Assembly: GCF_002043095.1 (NCBI RefSeq)
Contig: NZ_MVOC01000039.1
Span: forward strand, 1 to 57,869
Direction of reading: 5' to 3'
Length of the DNA stretch: 57,869 nt
DNA from: Mycobacterium sp. AT1
Lineage (GTDB): Bacteria; Actinomycetota; Actinomycetes; Mycobacteriales; Mycobacteriaceae
Below the pieces are notes generated by a model, which worked only from the letters and a program-made list of their open reading frames with translations, was not told the DNA's origin and did no database searches. Every line of letters starts with the position of its first letter. The first letter of the stretch is position 1. This document shows positions 24,815-33,374 of this stretch, piece after piece. Made by a program: the position numbers and the translations under genes.

Positions 24815-27800
24815 GTGACAACGGACGCTCGGCCGGACATCCCCGCGCAGTACCTGTTGTCGGGGCGGGCGCCGCAACCTCGCACGCTGATCGACATCCT
24901 CCAGGCAACCGCCGCACGCCATCCCGACGCACCAGCGCTCGACGACGGCGAGGTTCAGCTGACGTACGCCGAGCTGATCGCCGACGTCGAGGAGAGCGTG
25001 GCGTGGCTGGCCGCGCGGGGCATCGGTCGCGGTGACCGCATCGGCATCCGGATGCCGTCGGGCAGCTACGCGCTCTACGTCGCCATCCTGTCGGCCCTGG
25101 CTGCCGGCGCGGCCTACGTGCCGGTCGACGCCGACGACCCGCAGGAGCGGGCCGACCTGGTGTTCGGCGAGGCCGGCGTCGTCGCCGTCATCACCGACCT
25201 TGGGCTGGTGCGCGGCCCCGGCTCGTCGCGCGGATGGCGCGCCGGGCACCCCATGCCCCGCGACGACGCCTGGATCATCTTCACGTCCGGTTCCACCGGA
25301 ACCCCCAAGGGCGTCGCGGTGACGCACCGCAACGCCGCCGCCTTCGTCGACGCCGAGGCGGAGGCCTTCCTTCAGGACAGCCCGATCGGCCCCGGCGACC
25401 GGGTCCTCGCGGGGCTGTCCGTCGCGTTCGACGCGTCGTGCGAAGAAATGTGGCTGGCGTGGCGGTACGGCGCGTGCCTCGTGCCCGCCCCCCGGTCCCT
25501 GGTCCGCAGCGGAATGGATCTCGGTCCGTGGCTGGTGTCGCGCGACATCACCGTCGTCTCGACGGTGCCGACGCTGGCAGCACTGTGGCCCGCCGAGGCC
25601 CTCGAAGCGGTGCGGCTGCTCATCTTCGGTGGCGAGGCCTGCCCTCCCGAACTCGCCGACCGGCTGGCCGTCGAGGGCCGCGAGGTGTGGAACACCTACG
25701 GCCCCACCGAGGCGACCGTTGTCGCGTGCCTGGCGAAGCTCGAGGGCACGGGCCCCGTCAGCATCGGGCTCCCGCTGGTGGGCTGGGACCTGGCCGTCGT
25801 CGACTCCGGCGGCAACCCCGTCGCCATCGGCGAGATCGGTGAGCTGGTGATCGGTGGCGTCGGACTGGCCCGCTACCTCGATCCCGAAAAGGACGCCGAG
25901 AAGTACGCACCGATGCCGACCCTCGGGTGGTCGCGCGCCTACCGCAGCGGTGACCTGGTCCGGCTGGAGTCCGACGGGCTGTACTTCCAGGGCCGCGCCG
26001 ACGACCAGGTCAAGGTCGGCGGGCGACGCATCGAGCTCGGCGAGGTCGACTCGGCCCTGATGAACCTGCCCGGCGTCAGCGGCGGTGCGGCAGCCGTGCG
26101 GAAGACCGCGAGCGGTACCCCGCTGTTGGTCGGTTACGTCGCCAGCGCCGACCCCGACTTCGACCTGGCGGCGGCCCGCGTGGCGCTCGCCGAATCGCTG
26201 CCCGCGGCGCTGGTGCCCAGACTCGTTCTGCTCGAAGAACTTCCGACCAGGACGTCTGGCAAGGTCGACCGCAACGCACTCCCCTGGCCCCTGGACGACG
26301 CGGCCGACGAGGCCGTCAACCCCGATCTCGCCGGCACGACCGGCTGGGTGGCCGGCCTGTGGCGCGAGGTGCTCGCGGCGCCGGTGGCCGGGCCGGAGGA
26401 GGACTTCTTCGCGCTCGGCGGCGGTTCGCTGTCGGCAGCTCAACTGGTGGCCGCGCTGCGCGCGCGGTACCCGGAGGTGACGGTCGCCGACCTCTACGAC
26501 CATCCCCGACTCGGCTCGCTGGCGGGGTACCTCGACGAGCTGGACCCCGCGGCTGCCGTCGAAACCCGCGTCGTCGCACCGGTGTCCAGGGCGACGGAGC
26601 TGGCGCAGCTCGCAGCGTCGGTGCCGCTGTCCACCCTTGCTGGCATGCAGTGGGTGGTGTGGCTGGCGCTGCTGAACGACGTCGCAGCCAGATGGCAGTT
26701 GGTGCCGTGGGCGGTGCCGGTCGACTGGTGGCTGCTGCTGATTGGGTTCGTCCTCTTCGTCACCCCGCTGGGCCGCATGGCCATTGCGGTGATCGGCGCG
26801 CGCATCCTGATCGGCAGCCTGGCGCCGGGCACCTACCGCCGAGGCGGTTCCGTGCATCTGAGGGTGTGGCTCGCCGAACGCCTCGGCGAGGCGAGCGGTG
26901 CCGAAAACCTCGCGGGCGCACCATGGTTGGTGTACTACGCCCGCGCACTCGGCAACAGGGTCGGCAAGGGCGTCGACCTGCACTCGGCCCCGCCCGTCAC
27001 CGGCATGCTGAGCCTCGGCCACCGGTGCTCCATCGAGCCGGAGGTGGATCTCACCGGACACTGGATCGACGGCGACCTCTTCCACGTCGGGGAGATCACC
27101 GTCGGCAACGACGCCACCGTCGGCGCGCGGACCACGCTGCTGCCCGGCGCCGTGGTCGGCAAGAACGCCGACGTCGCCCCCGGATCCGGGGTGGTCGGCA
27201 AGGTCAAGGCCGGCCAGTACTGGAAGGGTTCGCCCGCCATGAAGTCCGGCAAGGCGCGCCATCCGTGGCCCGACGAACGGCCCCCGCGCGCTCCGCTGTG
27301 GGTGGCGATGTTCGGCGTGACGTCGATCCTGCTCGGCGCCGTCCCACTACTGGCCCTCGGCGCGGGTCTCGCGGTGGTGGGCTGGGCAATTCGCGACACC
27401 GCGACGCTGGGCGACGCGATCTGGCCCGCCCTTGCCTGGACGCCCGTCGCGACCGCCGTCGCCGTGTTCCTCTACGCCCTGCTGACGGTGCTTGGTGTCC
27501 GGTTGATGTCACTCGGCCTCCGCGAGGGCTATCACCCCGTGCGCAGCAGGGTCGGCTGGCAGCTGTGGACCACCGAGCGGCTGATGGACGCCGCCCGCAA
27601 CTACCTCTTCCCCGTCTACGCGAGCCTGCTGACGCCGGGCTGGATGCGCTTGTTGGGGGCGAAGATCGGCCAGGGCACCGAGATCTCGACCACGCTGATG
27701 ACGCCCAAGTTCACCGTCGTCGAAGACGGCGCCTTCCTGGCCGACGACACCATGGTCGCGTCCTACGAACTCGGCGGCGGGTGGATTCACGTCGCCACTG

Positions 27801-28729
27801 CGACCATCGGCAAGCGTGCGTTCCTCGGCAACTCCGGCATTACCCAGCCGGGCCGGCGGGTGCCGGACGACGGTCTCGTCGCCGTCCTCAGCGCGACGCC
27901 GCACAAGGCCAAGGCCGGGTCGTCGTGGCTAGGAAGTCCTCCGGTCCGGCTGCGCAGGCAACCGACCGCGGCCGACGTCCTTCGCACATTCCATCCGTCC
28001 CGCAAGCTGAAGATGATGCGCGGCATGGTCGAAACCTGCCGGTTGCTGCCGATGGTCGTCACGTTCGCGATCGGCATCGCCATGCTCGGCGCGCTGCAGG
28101 CCCTGGCGACCGAGTTCGGCTGGGTGTTGACGTCGCTGGCCTGCGGGCTGGTCCTCATCGTCACCGGTGCGGTGGCCGGCGGCATCGCCGTGCTGGCCAA
28201 GTGGCTGTGGGTGGGCCGCATCGAGGCCAAGGAACATCCGCTGTGGTCCTCGTTCGTGTGGCGCAACGAGGTGTCCGACACGTTCGTCGAGACCGTCGCC
28301 GCGCCGTGGTTCGCCAGGGCGGCGAGCGGGACACCGGTGATGAACCTGTGGCTGCGGGCCTTGGGAGCCAAGATCGGTCGGGGCGTCTGGTGCGAGACGT
28401 ACTGGTTGCCGGAGGCCGACCTCGTCACCGTCGGCGACGGTGCGACGGTGAGCCGCGGCTGCGTCGTGCAGACCCACCTCTTCCACGACCGGATCATGCG
28501 CCTGGACACCGTCACCGTCGAGGCGGGTGCGACGCTCGGGCCGCACTGTGTGGCGCTGCCCGCCGCGAAGATCGGCGCGGGCGCCACCGTCGGCCCAGCG
28601 TCGCTGGTCATGCGCGGCGACGAGGTACCTGCATCGACGCGGTGGCAGGGCAACCCGATCGCGCCGTGGGGCCCGAAGCGCAAGAAGCGGGGCGGCTCGT
28701 CCGCCAAGTCTGCGAAGGGTGCCGCGTGA
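24815..28729 (+). CDS. Pls/PosA family membrane NRPS (A-PCP-tandem acyltransferase-like domains)
   Basis: A 1304 aa protein with the architecture of epsilon-poly-L-lysine synthetase: adenylation domain at residues about 20-500 (TSGSTGTPKG ~155, YGPTEATV ~295, RADDQVKVGGRRIELGEVD ~393, RTSGKVDRNAL ~479), a carrier domain with the pantetheine Ser in LGGGSLSAAQL (~537), then membrane segments at about 612-668, 828-895 and 1075-1135 alternating with three left-handed beta-helix-like modules (about 708-812, 935-1048, 1175-1288). It should activate one amino acid and form isopeptide or ester bonds at the membrane. FDASCEEMW places an acidic residue in the predicted pocket, which hints at a basic amino acid; this is tentative. 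The stop overlaps the next gene (GTGA). Confidence 0.9.
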   Translation: MTTDARPDIPAQYLLSGRAPQPRTLIDILQATAARHPDAPALDDGEVQLTYAELIADVEESVAWLAARGIGRGDRIGIRMPSGSYALYVAILSALAAGAAYVPVDADDPQERADLVFGEAGVVAVITDLGLVRGPGSSRGWRAGHPMPRDDAWIIFTSGSTGTPKGVAVTHRNAAAFVDAEAEAFLQDSPIGPGDRVLAGLSVAFDASCEEMWLAWRYGACLVPAPRSLVRSGMDLGPWLVSRDITVVSTVPTLAALWPAEALEAVRLLIFGGEACPPELADRLAVEGREVWNTYGPTEATVVACLAKLEGTGPVSIGLPLVGWDLAVVDSGGNPVAIGEIGELVIGGVGLARYLDPEKDAEKYAPMPTLGWSRAYRSGDLVRLESDGLYFQGRADDQVKVGGRRIELGEVDSALMNLPGVSGGAAAVRKTASGTPLLVGYVASADPDFDLAAARVALAESLPAALVPRLVLLEELPTRTSGKVDRNALPWPLDDAADEAVNPDLAGTTGWVAGLWREVLAAPVAGPEEDFFALGGGSLSAAQLVAALRARYPEVTVADLYDHPRLGSLAGYLDELDPAAAVETRVVAPVSRATELAQLAASVPLSTLAGMQWVVWLALLNDVAARWQLVPWAVPVDWWLLLIGFVLFVTPLGRMAIAVIGARILIGSLAPGTYRRGGSVHLRVWLAERLGEASGAENLAGAPWLVYYARALGNRVGKGVDLHSAPPVTGMLSLGHRCSIEPEVDLTGHWIDGDLFHVGEITVGNDATVGARTTLLPGAVVGKNADVAPGSGVVGKVKAGQYWKGSPAMKSGKARHPWPDERPPRAPLWVAMFGVTSILLGAVPLLALGAGLAVVGWAIRDTATLGDAIWPALAWTPVATAVAVFLYALLTVLGVRLMSLGLREGYHPVRSRVGWQLWTTERLMDAARNYLFPVYASLLTPGWMRLLGAKIGQGTEISTTLMTPKFTVVEDGAFLADDTMVASYELGGGWIHVATATIGKRAFLGNSGITQPGRRVPDDGLVAVLSATPHKAKAGSSWLGSPPVRLRRQPTAADVLRTFHPSRKLKMMRGMVETCRLLPMVVTFAIGIAMLGALQALATEFGWVLTSLACGLVLIVTGAVAGGIAVLAKWLWVGRIEAKEHPLWSSFVWRNEVSDTFVETVAAPWFARAASGTPVMNLWLRALGAKIGRGVWCETYWLPEADLVTVGDGATVSRGCVVQTHLFHDRIMRLDTVTVEAGATLGPHCVALPAAKIGAGATVGPASLVMRGDEVPASTRWQGNPIAPWGPKRKKRGGSSAKSAKGAA

Positions 28730-30060
28730 CGCGGGGTTTCAAGAAGACGCAGAAGGGCACCCCACCGGTCATCGACCCCTACCTGCCCACCAACGGCAAC
28801 TTCGGCTATCGGGTCTCGCGCTACGAACTCGACGTCGAATACAAGGTCAACATCAACCGGCTCTCGGGCACCGCCACGATCACCGCGGTGACGCTCGCCT
28901 CGCTGCGAACGTTCAGCCTCGACCTGTCCGACGCGCTTGCCGTGTCGAAGGTGTCGATCAACGGCCGCAGGCCCGCGAACTTCGGCCGGACCCGCGGAAA
29001 GCTCAACGTCACGCTGGCCACTCCCCTGCCTGCCGGTGCCGCGCTGTCGATCACCGTGCGGTACTCCGGCACTCCCAAACCCATCCGATCCCTTTGGGGT
29101 GACGTCGGATTCGAGGAGCTCACCAGCGGTGCCCTGGTCGCGGGCCAGCCCAACGGGGCGGCGTCCTGGTTCCCATGCGACGACCATCCCAGCAGCAAGG
29201 CGAGCTACCGCATCGCGATCACGTGCGAGAACCCGTACTACGCGTTGGCCAACGGCAAGCTGGAGTCCCGCCGCACCAGGGCCGCGATGACGACGTGGAC
29301 CTACGAGCAGCCCGAGCCCACGTCGACCTACCTCGTCACGCTGCAGATTGGCCAGTACGAACAGCACCGCAACGCCAAGCAGCCGGTGCCGATGAATGCC
29401 GTTCTGCCGCAACGGTTGCGCAAGAACTTCGATCACGACTTCGGGCGCCAGCCCCAGATGATGAAGCTCTTCGTCAAGTTGTTCGGGCCCTATCCACTGT
29501 CGAACGGGTACACCGTCGTGGTAACCGACGACGATCTCGAGATTCCGCTTGAGGCACAAGGCATCTCGATCTTCGGCGCCAACCACTGCGACGGTGATCG
29601 CCGCTCGGAGCGGTTGATCGCCCACGAGTTGGCCCACCAGTGGTTCGGCAACTCCGTCACCGCGCGGCGCTGGCGCGACATCTGGCTGCACGAGGGCTTC
29701 GCCTGCTACGCCGAGTGGCTGTGGTCGGAGGAGTCCGGCGGACGCACCGCCGACGAGCACGCCCACCACTACCACCACCGGCTGCGAAACTCGCCGCAGA
29801 ACTTGTTGCTCTGCGACCCCGGTCCGCGCGACATGTTCGACGACCGGGTCTACAAGCGCGGCGCCCTCACCCTGCACGCGCTGCGGGGCACCATCGGTGA
29901 CGAGAACTTCTTCAAGCTGTTGCAGGACTGGACGACTCGGCACCGCCACGGCACCGCCGTCACCGACGACTTCACCGGCTTGGCCGCCAACTACGCCGAC
30001 GCATCGTTGCGTCCCCTGTGGCAGGCGTGGCTCTACTCGACGGACGTCCCCGACCTGTGA
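28726..30060 (+). CDS. Short M1 family zinc metallopeptidase
   Basis: A 444 aa gluzincin aminopeptidase. HELAHQWFG near residue 300 and WLHEGFACYAEW about 18 residues later supply the two His and the Glu zinc ligands. The GAMEN region is replaced by IPLEAQGISIFG, keeping a Glu that could bind a substrate amino terminus. It is about half the usual M1 length, lacking the large C-terminal domain, and has no signal peptide. GTG at 28726 overlaps the Pls-type stop, and the stop overlaps the flippase start. Cotranscription suggests it trims or releases the amino-acid product or a peptide precursor. Confidence 0.9.
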   Translation: MTRGFKKTQKGTPPVIDPYLPTNGNFGYRVSRYELDVEYKVNINRLSGTATITAVTLASLRTFSLDLSDALAVSKVSINGRRPANFGRTRGKLNVTLATPLPAGAALSITVRYSGTPKPIRSLWGDVGFEELTSGALVAGQPNGAASWFPCDDHPSSKASYRIAITCENPYYALANGKLESRRTRAAMTTWTYEQPEPTSTYLVTLQIGQYEQHRNAKQPVPMNAVLPQRLRKNFDHDFGRQPQMMKLFVKLFGPYPLSNGYTVVVTDDDLEIPLEAQGISIFGANHCDGDRRSERLIAHELAHQWFGNSVTARRWRDIWLHEGFACYAEWLWSEESGGRTADEHAHHYHHRLRNSPQNLLLCDPGPRDMFDDRVYKRGALTLHALRGTIGDENFFKLLQDWTTRHRHGTAVTDDFTGLAANYADASLRPLWQAWLYSTDVPDL

Positions 30061-31328
30061 CCGACGGCGCGGCCGTCCCGACTCAGGGACCCGTCACCCG
30101 AAGCAGCGTCGTGCGAGTCGGCGCGGCCACCGTCGTCAGCGCCATCTGCGGGTACGCGGTGCTCTACCTCGCGGCCCGCGACCTGGAACCGGCGGGCTTC
30201 TCGGTGTTCGCGGTGTTCTGGGGGGCGTTCGGACTCTTCGCAGGCGCCGCCAACGGTCTGCTCCAGGAATCCACCCGCGAGGTCAGGCAAGCCAGGGCGC
30301 TGGTGCAGGTGCCCGAGCCACGCTCGAGCCCGATGCGCGTCGCGGCGGTCGTCGGCGTGCTGTCGGCGGTCGCGATCGCGGGCACGTCGCCGCTGTGGTC
30401 CTGGCACGTGTTCACCGAGTCGCAGGCGTTGAGCGTCGCCCTGCTGGCGGCGGGGGTGGCGGGGTTCTGCGTACACGCGACCCTGCTCGGCATGTTGGCC
30501 GGGGTGGACCGCTGGTCGCAATACGGGTCGCTCATCGTCGGCGACGCCGCCATGCGGGTGACCGTGGCGACGACGACGTTCCTGGTCGGCTGGGGCCTCG
30601 TCGGCTATCTCTGGGCCACCGTCGCGGGCGCGATCGCATGGCTCCTGCTCCTGCTGGCCTCGCCGTCGTCGCGCGCCGCGGCCCGGCTCGCCACCCCAGG
30701 CACGACGGCGGTGTTCCTGCGCGGAGCGTCGCACTCCATCGCGGCGGCAGGCGCCAGCGCGATCCTCATCATGGGTTTCCCCGTCCTGTTGAAGGCCACC
30801 TCGGCAGACCTCGGCGCGGCGGGCGGCGTCGTCATCCTCGCGGTGACCCTGACCCGGGCTCCGCTGCTGGTGCCCCTGACCGCGATGCAGGGAAACCTGA
30901 TCGCACACTTCGTCGACCAACGCGACCGGCGCCTGCGGTCGTTGGTGGTGCCAGTGGCGGCGTTGGCGGTGCTAGGCGGTGCGGCCGTCCTCGTCGCCGG
31001 GCTTCTTGGCCCGTGGCTGCTGCGCACGGCGTTCGGTCCCGACTACCAGTTGGGTGGCGCGCTACTGGCCTGGTTCACCGCGGCAGCGGTGATGATCGCG
31101 GTGCTGACGCTCACCGGCGCCGCGACGGTCGCCGCGGCGCTGCACAGGGCCTACGCCGTCGGCTGGATCAGCGCGACGCTGGCGTCCACGCTGCTGCTGC
31201 TGGCGCCGTGGACACTGGAGACCCGCACCGTGGTGGCGCTGCTGTGCGGCCCGTTGGCCGGAATCGCGGTCCATCTGATCGCGCTCGCCAGGGTGCCCGC
31301 ACCGAGCGGGTATCTTGATCGGCATTGA
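30057..31328 (+). CDS. Polysaccharide flippase-like (MATE/Wzx-type) membrane protein
   Basis: A 423 aa integral membrane protein with about 12 hydrophobic helices, starting at residue 20 (VGAATVVSAICGYAVLYLAARDLEP), resembling Wzx-type lipid-linked sugar flippases. GTG at 30057 overlaps the M1 peptidase stop (GTGA). It is followed after 1 bp by a GT2 gene. Counterpart of M. tuberculosis Rv3630. With the GT2 and DUF2304 protein it probably exports a lipid-linked sugar; here that unit is joined to an amino-acid-activating enzyme. Confidence 0.82.
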   Translation: MTDGAAVPTQGPVTRSSVVRVGAATVVSAICGYAVLYLAARDLEPAGFSVFAVFWGAFGLFAGAANGLLQESTREVRQARALVQVPEPRSSPMRVAAVVGVLSAVAIAGTSPLWSWHVFTESQALSVALLAAGVAGFCVHATLLGMLAGVDRWSQYGSLIVGDAAMRVTVATTTFLVGWGLVGYLWATVAGAIAWLLLLLASPSSRAAARLATPGTTAVFLRGASHSIAAAGASAILIMGFPVLLKATSADLGAAGGVVILAVTLTRAPLLVPLTAMQGNLIAHFVDQRDRRLRSLVVPVAALAVLGGAAVLVAGLLGPWLLRTAFGPDYQLGGALLAWFTAAAVMIAVLTLTGAATVAAALHRAYAVGWISATLASTLLLLAPWTLETRTVVALLCGPLAGIAVHLIALARVPAPSGYLDRH

Positions 31329-31329
31329 C

Positions 31330-32013
31330 ATGCGCGACGTGTGGATCGTCATCCCCGCCTTCAACGAGGCGACCGTCATCTCCGACGTCGTCGGTGACGT
31401 TCGTTCGGTCTTCGACAACGTGGTGTGCGTCGACGACGGCAGCCGCGACGACACCGCCGAGCAGGCCTGGCGGGCCGGGGCCCACGTCGTGCGCCACCCC
31501 GTCAACCTCGGCCAGGGCGCGGCGATTCAGACCGGTGTGGAGTACGCGCGCAGCAGGCCCGGTGCCGCGGTGTTCGCGACGTTCGACGCCGACGGCCAGC
31601 ACCGCATCGCCGACGTGATCCGGATGATCCACCGCCTCCGCACGGAGGATCTCGACATCGTCGTCGGAACGCGCTTCGCCGACGGCACGCCGAACAACAT
31701 GCCGACGCTGCGGCGCCTGGTCTTCCCCCTGATCGCGAAACTCAGCCCGGCCAGTCGCAAGCTCGGCCTGACCGACGCGCACAACGGGCTGCGGGTGTTC
31801 GACAAGGCCGTTGCCGACGGATTGAACCTGACGATGAGCGGAATGGCGCACGCCAGCGAGATCGTGGCCCTCATCGTCGAAAACGGTTGGCGGGTGGCCG
31901 AAGAACCCGTCGAAATCCTGTACACCGACTATTCGATGTCGAAGGGTCAGCCGTTGGTCAACGGCGTCAACATCATCTTCGACGGGCTGCTGCGGAAGAG
32001 GATGCGCCGATGA
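31330..32013 (+). CDS. Family 2 glycosyltransferase (DPM1/GtrB-like)
   Basis: A 227 aa GT-A glycosyltransferase with VWIVIPAFNEATVI at the N-terminus, nucleotide-binding VDDGSRDDT and the metal-binding DAD in TFDADGQHR. Such enzymes usually transfer a sugar to polyprenyl phosphate. It has no membrane helices of its own, so the DUF2304 neighbour may anchor it. The ATG at 31330 is preferred; a TTG at 31315 would overlap the flippase gene. Its stop overlaps the DUF2304 ATG. Counterpart of Rv3631. Confidence 0.9.
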   Translation: MRDVWIVIPAFNEATVISDVVGDVRSVFDNVVCVDDGSRDDTAEQAWRAGAHVVRHPVNLGQGAAIQTGVEYARSRPGAAVFATFDADGQHRIADVIRMIHRLRTEDLDIVVGTRFADGTPNNMPTLRRLVFPLIAKLSPASRKLGLTDAHNGLRVFDKAVADGLNLTMSGMAHASEIVALIVENGWRVAEEPVEILYTDYSMSKGQPLVNGVNIIFDGLLRKRMRR

Positions 32014-32351
32014 ACTGGATTCAGGTCCTGCTGATCGCGGCCGTGCTGGGGGTCCTGGTCTACCTGCTGCGGTCCCGGCGCAGCGCGCAGGCCAAGGCTT
32101 GGGTCAAGATCGGGTACGTGCTGTTCGTCCTCGCGGCGGTGTATGCGATCGTCCGCCCCGACGACACCACCGTGGTGGCGAACTGGCTCGGTGTCGACCG
32201 GGGCGCCGACCTGCTGGAGTACGCGCTGATCGTCGCGTTCCTGTTCACCACCATCAGCACCTACATGCGGTTCAAGGACTTGGAGCTGCGGTACGCCCAG
32301 CTGGCGCGGGCGGTCGCGCTGGAAGGCGCCCGCGAGCCCTCCCCCAAGTAG
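32010..32351 (+). CDS. DUF2304 membrane protein
   Basis: A 113 aa protein with three hydrophobic helices (about 3-20, 32-47 and 66-83) and a C-terminal charged helix (FKDLELRYAQLARAVALEGA). DUF2304 proteins are commonly encoded beside GT2 enzymes, as here, and probably serve as membrane partners. ATG at 32010 overlaps the GT2 stop (ATGA). It is the last gene of the operon that starts at 24815. Counterpart of Rv3632. Confidence 0.88.
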   Translation: MNWIQVLLIAAVLGVLVYLLRSRRSAQAKAWVKIGYVLFVLAAVYAIVRPDDTTVVANWLGVDRGADLLEYALIVAFLFTTISTYMRFKDLELRYAQLARAVALEGAREPSPK

Positions 32352-32355
32352 CGAT

Positions 32356-32398
32356 TTCGGCGCGCTCATCCGCGGTGAGCGCGGATTTACGCGCCGAA
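32356..32398. terminator. Bidirectional hairpin between convergent genes
   Basis: TTCGGCGCG / CGCGCCGAA, 9 bp perfect arms with a 25 nt loop that can itself pair, sit exactly between the DUF2304 stop and the galE-like stop. T-runs are short, so it is a GC-rich mycobacterial-style terminator candidate. Confidence 0.6.
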
Positions 32399-32402
32399 GT
32401 CA

Positions 32403-33341
32403 CTAGATCTGCTGGCGGAAGAACTCGACCGTGCGGTCGATGCCCTCGGCCAGCGGGACCTTTGGAGTCCAGCCGAGGACTCCGGTGGCCCGGCCGATGT
32501 CCAGACAGGACCGCCGGAGGTCGCCAAGCCGGGGCGGGTGCAGCTCGGGCTCGTCGGGCGTGCCGGCGGCGGCGGCGACGGCGGTGTGCAGCGCGCGCGT
32601 CGACGTCTCGACTCCCGTGCCCGCGTTGAAGCGCTGGCCACTGCCTGCCTCGCCGCTGGCCCTGACGAACGCGTCGACGACGTCGTCGACGAACACGTAG
32701 TCCCTGGTGTCGGAGCCGTCACCGAAGATCTTGGTCGGCTTGCCCGCCAGCAGCGCCTTGGCGAAGATCGCGACGACACCGGCCTCGCCGTGCGGATCCT
32801 GCCGTGGCCCGTAGACGTTGGCAGGCGCGATGTGCGAGCAGTCCAGGTCGTACAGATTGCGGAACATGTTGAGGTACACCTCGCCGCACACCTTGCTGGC
32901 CGCATACGGCGACGACGGGTTGACCGGCACGTTCTCGTCGGTCGGGTAGACCGGCGGCGTTCCGTAGATGGACCCACCGGAGGAGGTGTGGACGATCTTG
33001 CGCACCCCGGTCTTGCGGGCGGCCTCCGCGAGCCGCACCGTTCCGACGACGTTGACGCTGGAGTCGAACTGCGCGTCGGTCACCGAACGGGCCACCGAAA
33101 TCTGGGCCGCCAGGTGGAAGATCACCTCGGGTTGGGTTTCGGCGAGCAGGTCGACCAGATCGGCGTCGACGATGTCGGCCTTGGCGAACTCGTAGGTGTC
33201 GTGGCGCTCCGCGCCGACGATGTTGGTGCTGCTTCCCGAGCTGAGGTCGTCGAGGCCGATGACGGTATGCCCGTCCGCCAGCAGTCGATCTACCAGCGTT
33301 GATCCGATGAAGCCAGCTGCCCCGGTGACGAGTGTCCGCAC
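32403..33341 (-). CDS. NAD-dependent epimerase/dehydratase (GalE-like)
   Basis: A 312 aa extended short-chain dehydrogenase. The NAD motif GAAGFIG is at residues 7-13, the catalytic Tyr-Lys pair in SPYAASKVCGE near residue 147, and the substrate-side VYGPRQDPHGEAGVVAIF follows. It matches the mycobacterial GalE1-type UDP-glucose/galactose 4-epimerases (Rv3634c), though substrate choice is not certain from sequence. GTG at 33341 is 6 nt from a TATGGT hexamer (33348-33353). It likely supplies nucleotide sugars to the adjacent surface-glycan genes. Confidence 0.88.
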   Translation of the reverse strand: MRTLVTGAAGFIGSTLVDRLLADGHTVIGLDDLSSGSSTNIVGAERHDTYEFAKADIVDADLVDLLAETQPEVIFHLAAQISVARSVTDAQFDSSVNVVGTVRLAEAARKTGVRKIVHTSSGGSIYGTPPVYPTDENVPVNPSSPYAASKVCGEVYLNMFRNLYDLDCSHIAPANVYGPRQDPHGEAGVVAIFAKALLAGKPTKIFGDGSDTRDYVFVDDVVDAFVRASGEAGSGQRFNAGTGVETSTRALHTAVAAAAGTPDEPELHPPRLGDLRRSCLDIGRATGVLGWTPKVPLAEGIDRTVEFFRQQI

Positions 33342-33347
33342 CGGGCC

Positions 33348-33367
33348 ACCATACCGACACGTACAGT
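33348..33367. promoter_or_regulatory. Back-to-back leaderless promoters for galE-like and GT-C-like genes
   Basis: Minus-strand TATGGT at 33348-33353 is 6 nt from the galE-like GTG; plus-strand TACAGT at 33362-33367 is 7 nt from the GTG at 33375. Only 8 bp separate the two hexamers. Confidence 0.55.
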
Positions 33368-33374
33368 CGCACCG

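Noticed and set aside
24701..27262. An 853-codon minus-strand open frame
   Set aside because: Antisense to the Pls/PosA-type gene, with composition typical of a GC-rich shadow and no recognisable motif.
26359..30060. One long plus-strand frame that would fuse an N-terminal extension to the M1 peptidase
   Set aside because: The part before 28726 is the second reading frame of the Pls-type gene and is Arg-rich junk. The GTGA overlap gives a normal peptidase start.
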